A stretch of DNA of 64,000 nucleotides from Gammaproteobacteria bacterium (GTDB lineage: Bacteria > Pseudomonadota > Gammaproteobacteria > Eutrophobiales > Eutrophobiaceae), in the NCBI GenBank assembly GCA_030829955.1, contig JAURNY010000010.1, positions 18,304 to 82,303 on the forward strand, written 5' to 3'. The first letter of the stretch is position 1. Every line of letters begins with the position of its first letter. A program made the position numbers and the translations under genes. Positions 25,651 to 35,099 of this stretch are shown one piece after another. Below the pieces are notes generated by a model that was given only the letters and a program-made list of their open reading frames with translations, did not search any database and was not told where the DNA came from.

Positions 25651-26963
25651 AACACATTAACGAATGCAAAAGACGTCGCAAAAAATTGATGGATCTTATT
25701 GGTTCAGACAGTATTGCTATTATACCTACTGCTTCAGTACATATTAGAAACCGTGATGTCGAGTTCCCTTTCCGTCCGGACAGCGACTTTTATTATTTGA
25801 CAGCCTACCCCGAACCGGAAGCTGTTGTTGTGCTTATCCCTGATCGTGAAGAGGGTGAATTTTTAATTTTCTGTCGGGAACGTGATGCAGAAATGGAAAC
25901 ATGGCATGGTCGTCGCGCAGGTCTGGATGGAGCAATGGAAACCTATGGCGCTGATGATGCCTTTCCCATCGAAGATATGGATGAAATATTGCCCGGTCTC
26001 ATCGAAGGTCATGATCGCGTATTTTATAATATGGGTCGTGATCAACAGTTTGATCAACGCGTACTTGGGTGGGTCAATCAGATTCGAAATAAATCACGTT
26101 CCGGCGTGAACGCTCCCGAAGAATTTATCGCGTTAAATCATTTTCTGCATGAAATGCGACTATATAAAAGTAGTCATGAGATTAAGTTGATGAGGAAAGC
26201 TGCACAAATTGCAGCTGCAGGCCATCGTCGAGCAATGCAATATTGTCGACCGGGAATGAATGAATTTCAGATTGAGTCTGAGTTACTCTATGAATTTATG
26301 AGGCAAGGCTCACGTACACCGGCTTACCCTTCCATTGTTGGGGGTGGTGCAAATGGTTGTATTCTGCATTACACTGAAAACAAGGATCTGTTAAATGATG
26401 GAGATCTGTTATTGATAGATGCTGGTGCGGAATATGAAGGTTATGCCAGTGATATTACTCGTACCTTTCCCGTGAATGGCAATTTCAATAAGGCCCAACG
26501 TCAGGCCTATGATCTGGTACTTGCCGCACAATATGCTGCGATTGAGCAAGTAAAACCGGGAAATCACTGGAACGATCCTCATGATGCAGCAGTAAAGGTA
26601 TTGACCGAAGGCATGGTAGAGCTGGGTATTCTTAAAGGCAATGTAGAACGGCTATTGGAAGAACATACTTATCGCAAATATTACATGCATCGTACCGGAC
26701 ATTGGTTAGGAATGGACGTACATGATGTGGGTGATTACAAGCTGGAAGATGAATGGCGCATGCTGGAGCCCGGTATGGTATTAACTGTTGAGCCCGGTAT
26801 TTATCTTCCTGCTGAGTCAAATGGTTTGGCCAATAAATGGTTTAACATTGGTATTCGTATTGAAGACGATGTGTTGGTGACTAAAGACGGATATGAGGTT
26901 CTCAGTAAAGACGTGCCTAAGGAAGCTGACGAGATAATGGAGCTAATGAACAAGGTAGCGTAA
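25647..26963 (+). CDS. pepP: Xaa-Pro aminopeptidase PepP
   Basis: Proline aminopeptidase that removes N-terminal residues preceding proline. The C-terminal pita-bread metallopeptidase domain shows the dinuclear metal ligands in LLIDAGAEYEGYASDITRTF, GHWLGMDVHDVG, LTVEPGIY and IRIEDDVL. No ATG fits: TTG at 25647, overlapping the ygfB stop (TTGA), gives 438 residues starting KHINECKRRRKKL, matching the E. coli length. A TTG at 25602 would add 15 residues. An AGGG ribosome site lies about ten bases upstream of 25647. Confidence 0.93.
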   Translation: MKHINECKRRRKKLMDLIGSDSIAIIPTASVHIRNRDVEFPFRPDSDFYYLTAYPEPEAVVVLIPDREEGEFLIFCRERDAEMETWHGRRAGLDGAMETYGADDAFPIEDMDEILPGLIEGHDRVFYNMGRDQQFDQRVLGWVNQIRNKSRSGVNAPEEFIALNHFLHEMRLYKSSHEIKLMRKAAQIAAAGHRRAMQYCRPGMNEFQIESELLYEFMRQGSRTPAYPSIVGGGANGCILHYTENKDLLNDGDLLLIDAGAEYEGYASDITRTFPVNGNFNKAQRQAYDLVLAAQYAAIEQVKPGNHWNDPHDAAVKVLTEGMVELGILKGNVERLLEEHTYRKYYMHRTGHWLGMDVHDVGDYKLEDEWRMLEPGMVLTVEPGIYLPAESNGLANKWFNIGIRIEDDVLVTKDGYEVLSKDVPKEADEIMELMNKVA

Positions 26964-28201
26964 TGTCGAAAGATTGGGATTACGATATCTTTATCAGTGG
27001 TGCTGGCATGGTGGGGTGCAGTCTTGCCCTTGGCCTGGCGTCAACAGGTTTAAAGATTGCAATTATTGATGCCACTCAACTAAAACAAAGCGATAAAACC
27101 ACTTTCGATGAACGCGGTATAACATTATCACTAGCGTCAAAACGAATATTTGAAAACCTGGGGCTTTGGCAAGCTTTACAATCTTCAAGCTATCCAATCA
27201 AACAGGTTCATATATCTGAACAGAATCGTTTTGCCTTTACCCGTTTACGTGCCAATGAAATGAATGTGGATGCGCTTGGCTATGTCGTTATTGCCAGTAC
27301 ACTCGGAAATGGCCTAAGAAAGTCATTGTCACAGCATGATAATATTGAATTTATTTGTCCTGCCGAATTGAAGTCTTTTGAATTAACTCAACAGGGAATG
27401 AGGGTCACTTGGCAGCAGGAAGGCAGTGAAAGAAGTGCGAGAGCAGGTCTATTGATCGGTGCAGATGGCTCCTGTTCACTTACGAGACGACTTGCCGGTA
27501 TCAATACCGAGCAACATGATTTTAAACAAACTGCTATCGTTGCAAATGTCTCTACCGAAAAACGGAATCAATATACAGCGTATGAACGCTTTACCCCGCA
27601 TGGACCTATTGCTTTATTGCCTGTCGCCGAGAATCGATCAGTATTGGTTTATGTGGTTAATAGCGAAGATGCAGATTACTGTTTATCACTAGATGACCCA
27701 CAATTTTTAGCACGGGTACAGTCGGAAACAGGTCGTCGTCTTGGGCGTTTAATTACGGTTGGTGTGAGACGTAGCTATCCTATTTTTTATCAAAACGCAG
27801 TCAGACAGTATCAACCTCAATTATTGTTACTAGGTAATGCTGTTCACACGATACACCCTAATTCAGCACAGGGATTTAATCTGGGTTTACGTGATGTTGC
27901 TGGTTTGGCAGAGGTGATTAAGCAATCGCTAGTCAATGGGTTGACACTTGATGATGTTCGCATACTTGAACGTTATGTCGACAACAGGACAGAGGATCAA
28001 AAACGAATCATCAATTTTACCAATGGTCTCGCTGAACATTTCTATCATCAACAAATCGTCAGCAATCTATTGAGAGATGTAGCGATGATTGGCATTGATT
28101 CGCTACCCTTTTTGAAAAAACAGTTGATGCAATTAACCATGGGTATGCTTGGCCGTCAGCCGGAACTGGTGCGTTACAGTATGCAACAGGAAATAGTATG
28201 A
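26963..28201 (+). CDS. ubiH: 2-octaprenyl-6-methoxyphenol hydroxylase UbiH
   Basis: FAD-dependent monooxygenase of ubiquinone biosynthesis. The N-terminal dinucleotide-binding fold is DIFISGAGMVGCSLALGLAS, followed by the DERGITLSLASKRIFENLG segment. The second FAD motif is LLLGNAVHTIHPNSAQGFNLGL (given here in part: GNAVHTIHP). At 412 residues it is usual. It overlaps pepP by one base and ubiI by four. Order after pepP favours UbiH over other members of this family. Confidence 0.93.
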   Translation: MSKDWDYDIFISGAGMVGCSLALGLASTGLKIAIIDATQLKQSDKTTFDERGITLSLASKRIFENLGLWQALQSSSYPIKQVHISEQNRFAFTRLRANEMNVDALGYVVIASTLGNGLRKSLSQHDNIEFICPAELKSFELTQQGMRVTWQQEGSERSARAGLLIGADGSCSLTRRLAGINTEQHDFKQTAIVANVSTEKRNQYTAYERFTPHGPIALLPVAENRSVLVYVVNSEDADYCLSLDDPQFLARVQSETGRRLGRLITVGVRRSYPIFYQNAVRQYQPQLLLLGNAVHTIHPNSAQGFNLGLRDVAGLAEVIKQSLVNGLTLDDVRILERYVDNRTEDQKRIINFTNGLAEHFYHQQIVSNLLRDVAMIGIDSLPFLKKQLMQLTMGMLGRQPELVRYSMQQEIV

Positions 28202-29415
28202 AGCTGGATGCGGATGTCATTATTGTCGGTGCCGGAATTACTGGCACTGCCTGTGCCTGTTTATTAGCAAAGCAAGGCTTAGAAGTAATTTTACTGGAAG
28301 CTGCTGCGCGTGAACTCGATGATCTAAAACCATGTGACCCGCGTATCTTCGCGATAAGTCCTGCATCTAAAACCTTACTGGAATTAACAGGCGCATGGCG
28401 ACGATTGGCGGAAGAGGATATTGGGCATTATCAAACCATGCATGTCTGGGATGAAAATGGCTTAGGTGAAATTCATTTTGATAGTGCCGAAATATGTCAA
28501 CCAACCATGGGTTATATTATTCCCTACATGGCGATAGCCGATGCCTTACAGGATCGTATGTTAGACATGGAATCGATTCGTTGTTCGTGGTCTGCAAAGC
28601 CTGTTGCCATTGAAGATGAAGGTGAATCAATTAAGGTTTCAACGGAAGCTAATCTTGATTATCGTGCCAAATTAATTATTGCTGCTGATGGTAGTCATTC
28701 CATTATTCGTCAATTAGCAGGTATTAAATTTAACAAGCATGATTATCAACAGGCGGCGCTTGCATGTACGGCAATCACTGAACGTTCGCATGAACAGGTT
28801 GCCAGACAGCGTTTTTTAACGAATGGCCCTTTGGCCTTTTTACCCATGGTAAACCCGCATCAATCCGCGATCGTCTGGTCAGAAAAGCCAGAGAAAATTA
28901 ATGAATTATTATCGCTGGATGAAACACAATTTAATCAAACATTAGCTGATGCCTTTGCTAATGAATTATCCAGTGTTACTTCAAGTACAAAGCGCTTTTC
29001 ATTTCCACTTTATCGTGCTGAAGCTGAACATTATGTGAAATCAAGGATTGCATTGGTCGGTGATAGTGCGCATGTTATTCATCCATTAGCAGGACTTGGT
29101 GCTAATCTCGGGCTTGTCGACGTTGCAGCACTATGTGAAATAATTCAGAGTTACCATGTCCGTAAGCGAGATTTTGGTAAGCAGCAGGTATTAAGACGTT
29201 ATGAGCGTTGGCGTAAGGGCGAAAATAAAAATATGTTGTATTTAATGGATGGTTTTAAATATCTGTTTGAAAAGCAGACGATGTTTATGCCATGGATCAG
29301 GAATATCGGGCTTGATACCATTGATGCGATGCCTTTATTTAAAAATATCATCATGAAACGGGCTATGGGCTTAGAAGGAAATTTACCTAAATATTTAAAG
29401 ATTAATATTAACTAA
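28198..29415 (+). CDS. ubiI: UbiI/VisC-type ubiquinone hydroxylase
   Basis: Second FAD monooxygenase of the UbiH/UbiF/VisC family, probably performing the C5 ring hydroxylation of ubiquinone precursors. The Rossmann motif is VIIVGAGITGTACACLLAKQ, and the distal FAD motif is ALVGDSAHVIHPLAGLGANL. At 405 residues it has normal length. It overlaps ubiH by four bases and ends the pepP-ubiH-ubiI operon. UbiI is the positional assignment; UbiF/Coq7-like alternatives are separated only by phylogeny. Confidence 0.9.
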   Translation: MKLDADVIIVGAGITGTACACLLAKQGLEVILLEAAARELDDLKPCDPRIFAISPASKTLLELTGAWRRLAEEDIGHYQTMHVWDENGLGEIHFDSAEICQPTMGYIIPYMAIADALQDRMLDMESIRCSWSAKPVAIEDEGESIKVSTEANLDYRAKLIIAADGSHSIIRQLAGIKFNKHDYQQAALACTAITERSHEQVARQRFLTNGPLAFLPMVNPHQSAIVWSEKPEKINELLSLDETQFNQTLADAFANELSSVTSSTKRFSFPLYRAEAEHYVKSRIALVGDSAHVIHPLAGLGANLGLVDVAALCEIIQSYHVRKRDFGKQQVLRRYERWRKGENKNMLYLMDGFKYLFEKQTMFMPWIRNIGLDTIDAMPLFKNIIMKRAMGLEGNLPKYLKININ

Positions 29416-29424
29416 ATAGTGTTT

Positions 29425-29923
29425 ATGCAAAATCCTTATAAATACAGTAAACATTTATTTGCATTTTTAATAATTACGATGACCTTTGATGTAAAGGCTG
29501 AGAAATTAATTGAAGCAAACAGTCATGTTTTGACTATAGATAATGAACCTCAGATTATTAATATTAATAAAACCGGGAATTAATATATTAAAGAAGTAGC
29601 AGCTCTGTTTAAGTGAGAATATAAAGAAGTTAATCAGACTGGAATAAGATAAGGTTTTGTTTATATGTGTAGAGTAGGAATACGGTTATAAAAAACGATT
29701 TGGAATCAATACAGAAAATGTATAGACATGCGATTTAATATCAGGTCTCAATGATAAATTCAACAGTGCTATGGATGATCATGAATCAATAGTATATCAA
29801 TTTATTGATATTGGGCCTGATACAGTTACGATAAAATTTAAATCCGAGTTTAATCATGGGTCGTTTGGCGAGGATAAAACAACTATTGATAAAGAATCTA
29901 TCAAAATTCTATATCGGCAATAA
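29425..29923 (+). pseudogene. Probable remnant of a decayed exported-protein gene
   Basis: The 651-base gap 29416-30066 has no intact normal gene. A frame at 29425-29583 would give a 52-residue peptide whose first 25 residues look like a signal peptide (FAFLIITMTFDVKA-EK). The centre is full of stops. A second frame, open from about 29728 with an ATG at 29771 and ending at 29923, gives a well-behaved C-terminal piece (VYQFIDIGPDTVTIKFKSEF). Signal peptide at one end and a folded-looking tail at the other, both plus-strand, suggest one disrupted gene. I do not recognise the family; two unrelated small ORFs remain possible. Confidence 0.4.
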
Positions 29924-30066
29924 TAAACTGAATTTAAAAGCAGTAATCTTCAAATTAATTACATGCCGACGTTATTTGCATAGTCTATTAATAAATCTAT
30001 TTGTCTAGTAAAATTCGTTAACTCAATAATTATTATTAATTACTAATTATATTTACAGGTTGTAGC

Positions 30067-31758
30067 ATGGCTGAAAATAATAAACCCGAAGCCAGTCATT
30101 TTATTTGTCATATTATTAATGACGATTTAAAGAACGGAAAAAATGATGGCCGCTTACATACGCGTTTCCCTCCAGAACCAAATGGCTATCTACACGTAGG
30201 ACATGCCAAGTCGATCTGTCTCAACTTTGGTTTAGCAGAGAAATATGAGCAGGGCCTGTGTAATCTTCGGTTTGATGACACCAATCCTGAAAAAGAAGAT
30301 ATTGAATATGCTGATGCCATCGCTAATGATGTACGTTGGTTAGGATTTGATTGGCAAGATCGTGAGTTCTTTGCTTCTGACTATTACGACAAGCTTTATG
30401 AGTTTGCCGTGCAACTGATTAAAGATGGTAAGGCTTATGTAGATCATCTAAATGCTGAACAAACCCGTGAGTATCGCGGTACGCTAACTGAACCAGGCAA
30501 GGATAGTCCCTATCGTTTTCGTAGTGTCGAAGAAAATCTCGATCTGTTTGAACGTATGAAGAGAGGCGAGTTTGCTGAAGGGGAATGTGTATTAAGAGCA
30601 AAGATAGACATGGCGGCACCTAATATGAACATGCGTGACCCTACTATCTATCGTATTCGTAAGGTTTCGCATTATCGTACAGCAGATAAATGGTGTATCT
30701 ATCCAATGTATGATTTTGCACATTGTATTTCTGATGCACTGGAAGGTGTTACACATTCGCTTTGCACATTGGAGTTCGAAGATCACCGTGTTTTGTATGA
30801 TTGGTATCTGGATCAGCTTGATCTGCCATGCCATCCGCAACAAATTGAATTTGCCAGATTGAATCTCGCCTATACAGTTACCAGCAAACGTAAATTGAAT
30901 GAATTGGTTAAAAATGGCGATGTCAGCGGATGGGATGATCCAAGAATGCCGACGATTATTGGCATGCGTCGCCGAGGTTATACACCGGAGGCAATTAGAG
31001 ATTTTTGTGATCGTATTGGGATCACAAAGAGCGATACTTTGATCGATATGGGCGTGTTGGAAAACTGTGTGCGTGAAGATCTGGATAAAACCACCAAACG
31101 TGTTTTAGGTGTGCTTAATCCATTAAAGGTTGTCATTGAAAATTATCCTGAAGGGAAAGTTGAACAACTCGATGCGCCTTATCACCCCAATAATCCAGAC
31201 ATGGGTTCGCGTGAGTTGCCGTTTGCTCGCGAGATATATATTGAACAGGATGATTTTATGGAAGACCCGCCGAAAAAGTTTTTTCGATTGGGTCCAGGCA
31301 GGGAAGTACGTTTACGCTATGCATACTTTATTACCTGTAATGAAGTGATTAAAAATGATGATGGTGAAGTAATCGAATTGCATTGTAGCTATGATCCGGA
31401 AACTAAAGGCGGAAATGCGCCAGATGGACGCAAGGTAAAAGGTACGATTCACTGGGTATCATGTGAGCATGCGCTGCAAACAGAAGTCAGATTATTTGAT
31501 CGTTTGTTTACTGAACCAACTCCAGATAGCAACAAACATGAAAAGGAATGGCGTGAATTTTTAAATCCGGAATCCAAAGTCGTGATAAGCAATGTGATGC
31601 TTGAACCATCGTTAATGAGTGCGGAAAAAGAAACCCGTTTTCAGTTTGAACGAACGGCTTATTTTTGTGTAGACAACAAAGATAGTTTTGATGGAAAGCC
31701 TATATTTAACAGAACGGTTACGTTGAGAGATTCCTGGGCAAAGCTACAAGCCAGATAA
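30067..31758 (+). CDS. glnS: Glutamine-tRNA ligase GlnS
   Basis: Class I aminoacyl-tRNA synthetase that charges tRNA-Gln. The HIGH-type motif is in [20 protein letters not shown], and the KMSKS-equivalent is [12 protein letters not shown]. The 563-residue length and the C-terminal anticodon-binding beta-barrels match bacterial GlnS. The ATG has an ACAGGT ribosome site. Presence of GlnS fits a gammaproteobacterium. The speD gene is convergent with its stop two bases away. Confidence 0.97.
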   Translation: MAENNKPEASHFICHIINDDLKNGKNDGRLHTRFPPEPNGYLHVGHAKSICLNFGLAEKYEQGLCNLRFDDTNPEKEDIEYADAIANDVRWLGFDWQDREFFASDYYDKLYEFAVQLIKDGKAYVDHLNAEQTREYRGTLTEPGKDSPYRFRSVEENLDLFERMKRGEFAEGECVLRAKIDMAAPNMNMRDPTIYRIRKVSHYRTADKWCIYPMYDFAHCISDALEGVTHSLCTLEFEDHRVLYDWYLDQLDLPCHPQQIEFARLNLAYTVTSKRKLNELVKNGDVSGWDDPRMPTIIGMRRRGYTPEAIRDFCDRIGITKSDTLIDMGVLENCVREDLDKTTKRVLGVLNPLKVVIENYPEGKVEQLDAPYHPNNPDMGSRELPFAREIYIEQDDFMEDPPKKFFRLGPGREVRLRYAYFITCNEVIKNDDGEVIELHCSYDPETKGGNAPDGRKVKGTIHWVSCEHALQTEVRLFDRLFTEPTPDSNKHEKEWREFLNPESKVVISNVMLEPSLMSAEKETRFQFERTAYFCVDNKDSFDGKPIFNRTVTLRDSWAKLQAR

Positions 31759-31760
31759 GT

Positions 31761-32561
31761 TTATTTCTTTTCCATACCGTTAAATATTTCTTCAATCTCC
31801 AGTTGGATCAGATCTTCGATCTGGGCTTGCTCATTTTCAGGCAGGTTCTGTTTATCTTCTTTAAAAAGATAATTATTTAATTCGAAATTTTTCAGCATCA
31901 TCTTGGTATGAAACAGATTTTCCTGATAGATATTGACATCAACCATTTGATACAGCTCTTTGTATTCATCATCAATATAGTTTTGAATCGAATTAATTTC
32001 GTGATCTATGTAATGCTTTTTGCCTGAGGTATCACGGGTAAAACCACGCACACGATAGTCCATGATCACGATGTCTGATTCAAAACTATGGATTAAAAAG
32101 TTAAGTGCCTTCAACGGAGAGATCATGCCACAGGTACTAACATCTATATCTGCACGGAAGGTACAGATGCCACCAGTCGGATGTGTTTCAGGGTAGGTAT
32201 GAACGGTCAGGTGGCTTTTATCCAGATGCGCAACCAGTACTTCGGGAGTAGGGCCTGGTGATTCACTGTTGGTGACGCCAGCAAGTGCTGGCACTTCTTC
32301 AGAGATTAGTAACGTAACACTGGCACCAAGAGGATCATAGTCTTGCTTGGCAACATTAAGGATATTGGCACCGATAATACTAGCAACATCTTCCAGGATC
32401 TGCGTCAATCGATCAGAATTATATTCCTCATCAATATAATCCATATATTCCTGAATACCTTCTTTGGTTCGCGCATAGCAAACGTCATAAATGTTGAAGC
32501 TCAGGGTTTTGGTTAAATTGTTAAAACCAAATAAACGCAGTTTGTCCTCTTTTTTTGTCAT
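31761..32561 (-). CDS. speD: S-adenosylmethionine decarboxylase proenzyme SpeD
   Basis: Makes decarboxylated S-adenosylmethionine for spermidine synthesis. The proenzyme self-cleaves to form a pyruvoyl group; the processing serine is Ser116 after Lys115 in [18 protein letters not shown], equivalent to Lys111-Ser112 in E. coli. [16 protein letters not shown] is also conserved. The 266-residue length matches the long E. coli-type class rather than the short thermophile/Bacillus type. No spermidine synthase is in the window. It connects to metK and ahcY through S-adenosylmethionine use. Confidence 0.95.
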   Translation of the reverse strand: MTKKEDKLRLFGFNNLTKTLSFNIYDVCYARTKEGIQEYMDYIDEEYNSDRLTQILEDVASIIGANILNVAKQDYDPLGASVTLLISEEVPALAGVTNSESPGPTPEVLVAHLDKSHLTVHTYPETHPTGGICTFRADIDVSTCGMISPLKALNFLIHSFESDIVIMDYRVRGFTRDTSGKKHYIDHEINSIQNYIDDEYKELYQMVDVNIYQENLFHTKMMLKNFELNNYLFKEDKQNLPENEQAQIEDLIQLEIEEIFNGMEKK

Positions 32562-32681
32562 GTATCTATAAACTTATGTTGATTCAGGCGACTTTATACC
32601 AGAGCTTAAAAAACAACGATAGCCCTGATTTAGCGAGTATGGGAAAATAGGAATATATTTAATCAAACCGTAATCTGAATC

Positions 32682-33563
32682 GTGACTTCATTATACCGTT
32701 CCAATATTCAACAGCTTAAGCTAATAAATCATGGCAAGGTCAGAGATATTTATGATATTGATGACAAGCACATGCTGATAGTCACCACCGATCGATTATC
32801 CGCATTCGATGTGATACTGCCCGATCCGGTACCTAAAAAAGGTAAGATACTGAATGAGGTGTCAACATTTTGGTTTGACCGCTTTAACAATATTATCCCT
32901 AATCACTTAACCGATATTTCCTTGTCCGCTGTCCTGAACAATAAGCAGGATGTTGACGAACTGAAAGGGCGGGGCATTGTTGTACGTAAATTAAAGCCAC
33001 TGCCTGTTGAAGCTGTGGCACGGGGTTATTTGATTGGTTCCGGTTGGAAGGACTATCAGGCGTCACAATCGGTATGCGGGATATCCTTGCCATCGGGTTT
33101 ACAGCAGGCATCGCAGCTTGCCGAACCTATCTTTACGCCTGCGACTAAGGCAGCTGTGGGTGATCATGATGAAAATATCAGTTTTCAGGCCGTTGTTGAT
33201 TTGATAGGGCTGGAACTGGCCAATAAAATAAAAGAAACAACATTGAAGATTTATCAGGAAGCAGTCGAGTATGCCAAAACTCGGGGTATTATTATTGCTG
33301 ATACCAAACTGGAGTTCGGTCTGGACGAATCAGGTGAACTTGTTTTGATCGATGAAGTCATTACGCCTGATTCTTCCCGTTTTTGGCCTGCAGATGCTTA
33401 TAAAGTCGGGGTTAGTCCACCAAGTTTTGATAAACAATATATTCGTGATTATCTGGAAACCCTCGACTGGGATAAAAAAGCACCGGGCCCCAGGCTGCCA
33501 GAAGAAGTGATAATACAAACAGCAAATAAATATAAAGAAGCCAGAGACAGATTATTAAAATAA
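32682..33563 (+). CDS. purC: Phosphoribosylaminoimidazole-succinocarboxamide synthase PurC
   Basis: SAICAR synthetase of purine biosynthesis. Motifs include [20 protein letters not shown], the [17 protein letters not shown] segment and [15 protein letters not shown]. At 293 residues it is of the longer form (about 300 residues) known from yeast and many proteobacteria, rather than the 240-residue E. coli form. It starts with GTG at 32682. It is divergent from speD over 120 bases and is followed by the carbonic anhydrase gene after 19 bases. Confidence 0.95.
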   Translation: MTSLYRSNIQQLKLINHGKVRDIYDIDDKHMLIVTTDRLSAFDVILPDPVPKKGKILNEVSTFWFDRFNNIIPNHLTDISLSAVLNNKQDVDELKGRGIVVRKLKPLPVEAVARGYLIGSGWKDYQASQSVCGISLPSGLQQASQLAEPIFTPATKAAVGDHDENISFQAVVDLIGLELANKIKETTLKIYQEAVEYAKTRGIIIADTKLEFGLDESGELVLIDEVITPDSSRFWPADAYKVGVSPPSFDKQYIRDYLETLDWDKKAPGPRLPEEVIIQTANKYKEARDRLLK

Positions 33564-33582
33564 AAATTATTCGGGGTTAGGC

Positions 33583-34224
33583 ATGAAAGAAATAAAAAAA
33601 CTGATCAATGGTTATGAGCGTTTTCATCAAGATTATTTCGTAGAAAATCCTGACTTATATCAGGACTTATTTCAGGGCCAGTCTCCCAAATTTTTAATTA
33701 TTTCCTGCTGCGATTCACGTGTTCATCCAGCACAAATCATGTCAACTGAACCTGGCGATATATTTGTAATTCGAAATGTCGCTAATCTTGTGCCAATTAA
33801 TGAAGATGACGGTAAATCTCATGGTACCAGTGCGGCCATGGAGTTTGCTATTAAGCATCTTAAAGTTAGGCATGTGATTATTATGGGACACAGTCAGTGT
33901 GGTGGCATCAAGGCATTGATGGAAGGTGATCATGGTCATGAAGATTATGGCTTTATCGATCCATGGATGAAAAATGTAACTGAAGCAAGAGAAGCCATTC
34001 TGTCAAAACATGGAGATAAAAGTTTTGACGAACAATGTGCGCATTGTGAGAAAGAGGCGATAGGTATTTCGTTAAAAAATATCATGACCTTTCCATGGGT
34101 AAAGGAAAGGGTTGATACAGGCAATTTATTTGTACATGGATGGTATTTTGATATTGGTAGCGGTAGTTTACTAGGGAAAGAAGGTGTAGACTTCAAGCCT
34201 ATTAATGAATTATCGATTAATTAA
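33583..34224 (+). CDS. can: Beta-class carbonic anhydrase
   Basis: Zinc enzyme interconverting CO2 and bicarbonate in the cytoplasm. Zinc ligands are visible: Cys43 with the Asp-Arg dyad in SCCDSRVHPAQ, and His103 and Cys106 in IMGHSQCGGIKALMEG. The 213-residue length is normal for clade B beta anhydrases. It probably supplies bicarbonate for carboxylations; linkage to CO2 fixation cannot be shown from this window. An AGGC-type ribosome site precedes the ATG. Confidence 0.95.
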   Translation: MKEIKKLINGYERFHQDYFVENPDLYQDLFQGQSPKFLIISCCDSRVHPAQIMSTEPGDIFVIRNVANLVPINEDDGKSHGTSAAMEFAIKHLKVRHVIIMGHSQCGGIKALMEGDHGHEDYGFIDPWMKNVTEAREAILSKHGDKSFDEQCAHCEKEAIGISLKNIMTFPWVKERVDTGNLFVHGWYFDIGSGSLLGKEGVDFKPINELSIN

Positions 34225-34230
34225 TAATTT

Positions 34231-34434
34231 ATGAAGATACTCAATATATTTTTTTGTTGTTTATTTCTGGTTGCCTGCTCGGATGAAGCGAGTGACACAA
34301 AGAAAAATAATTCATCAACGGGTGAACACGTCTGGAATACACAAACTGATGCATTGGAAAAAGCAAAGACTGTTGAAGGAATGGTGTTAGACAGTGTAGA
34401 AAAAACCAGAGAGCAAATAGATTCAGAACAATAA
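34231..34434 (+). CDS. Small lipoprotein of unknown function
   Basis: A 67-residue protein with a lipoprotein signal peptide (MKILNIFFCCLFLVAC, lipobox L-V-A-C, Cys16), then a charged, mostly helical tail containing EHVWNTQTDALEKAKTVEGM. The second residue after Cys is Asp (C-S-D), so outer- versus inner-membrane sorting cannot be decided simply. It begins six bases after the carbonic anhydrase gene and is likely cotranscribed. Similar short lipoproteins with an H-V-W/F-x-x-Q-T-x-A-L-x-K-A core occur in other gammaproteobacteria to my knowledge; function unknown. Confidence 0.75.
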   Translation: MKILNIFFCCLFLVACSDEASDTKKNNSSTGEHVWNTQTDALEKAKTVEGMVLDSVEKTREQIDSEQ

Positions 34435-34812
34435 TTTTTTGTTGTTTATCAAGCTATAAAGTTATAGCTGATGAATATATATCATCTGTACCAGATGATG
34501 CGAAGGTATATTTGATCGCCCAAATAATGGCGACACTATTAGCATCCGTTTTAAAGTATAATTCAGATTAACAAATAGGGGTGTTGCTCCTGCGGGCATA
34601 GATAACGAAAATACCGGGCATCATCATTTATTGATTGATGCAGTTGAGTTGCCGGCTAATAATGTGGTTAAACATTTTGGTGGTGTTCAGACTTAAATGA
34701 TGCTTGAACTGACACCGGGCAAGCATACTTTACAATTAATCTTGGGAAACTATCTGCACATTACGCATAACCCGCCTGTTATTTCTGGCAGAATTACAAT
34801 TTACGTAAAGTA
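34431..34812 (+). pseudogene. Decayed DUF4399 domain gene
   Basis: The 389 bases after the small lipoprotein encode a broken DUF4399 protein. One frame (from 34431) reads a leader-like FCCLSSYKVIADE then VPDDAKVYLI. A shift to a second frame near 34515-34522 gives PNNGDTISIRFKV, a TAA, then RGVAPAGIDNENTGHHHLLI and VKHFGGVQT, another TAA, and finally LELTPGKHTLQLILGN with NPPVISGRITIYVK before a real stop ending at 34812. The order A-P-A-G, T-G-H-H-H-L-L-I-D, H-F-G-G, P-G-x-H-T-L-Q-L and N-P-P-V is the DUF4399 consensus. One frameshift and two internal stops make it nonfunctional as encoded. Confidence 0.85.
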
Positions 34813-34823
34813 ATCTTTCTGCT

Positions 34824-35099
34824 TCAGGACATTAATTTAATTAACTGAGTTCTGTCGTTGGTATCTTCTACAGCGGACATTGCTATACTGAATGCAGCCA
34901 CATTATTGTCGTGTTCTTTTAAGAGTTTTTCGAGTTGCAGGTTTTCAGAAATGCTGGGCGCTCCGCCTGATTTATATTTGCTATCCAGATCCTGTAACAG
35001 CTGAAAATAAATTGTCTTACTTTGATTCATGTCCTGATAGGCCCGGAAAGCAATCCGGGCCTGTTCAGATAGTTCTTGCACTTCCTGCGCTTTAGACAT
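34824..35099 (-). CDS. Small helical protein of unknown function
   Basis: A 91-residue soluble, helix-rich protein starting MSKAQEVQELSEQARIAFRA with a Lys-Ser-Gly-Gly turn in the middle (SKYKSGGAPSISENLQLEKL). Its ATG shares one base with the stop of the class I aldolase gene (TAATG), so it is very probably translated from the end of the tkt-gap-pgk-pyk-fba transcript. No family was recognised. Coupling to glycolytic genes might hint at a regulatory or accessory role, but nothing in the sequence shows one. Confidence 0.7.
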   Translation of the reverse strand: MSKAQEVQELSEQARIAFRAYQDMNQSKTIYFQLLQDLDSKYKSGGAPSISENLQLEKLLKEHDNNVAAFSIAMSAVEDTNDRTQLIKLMS

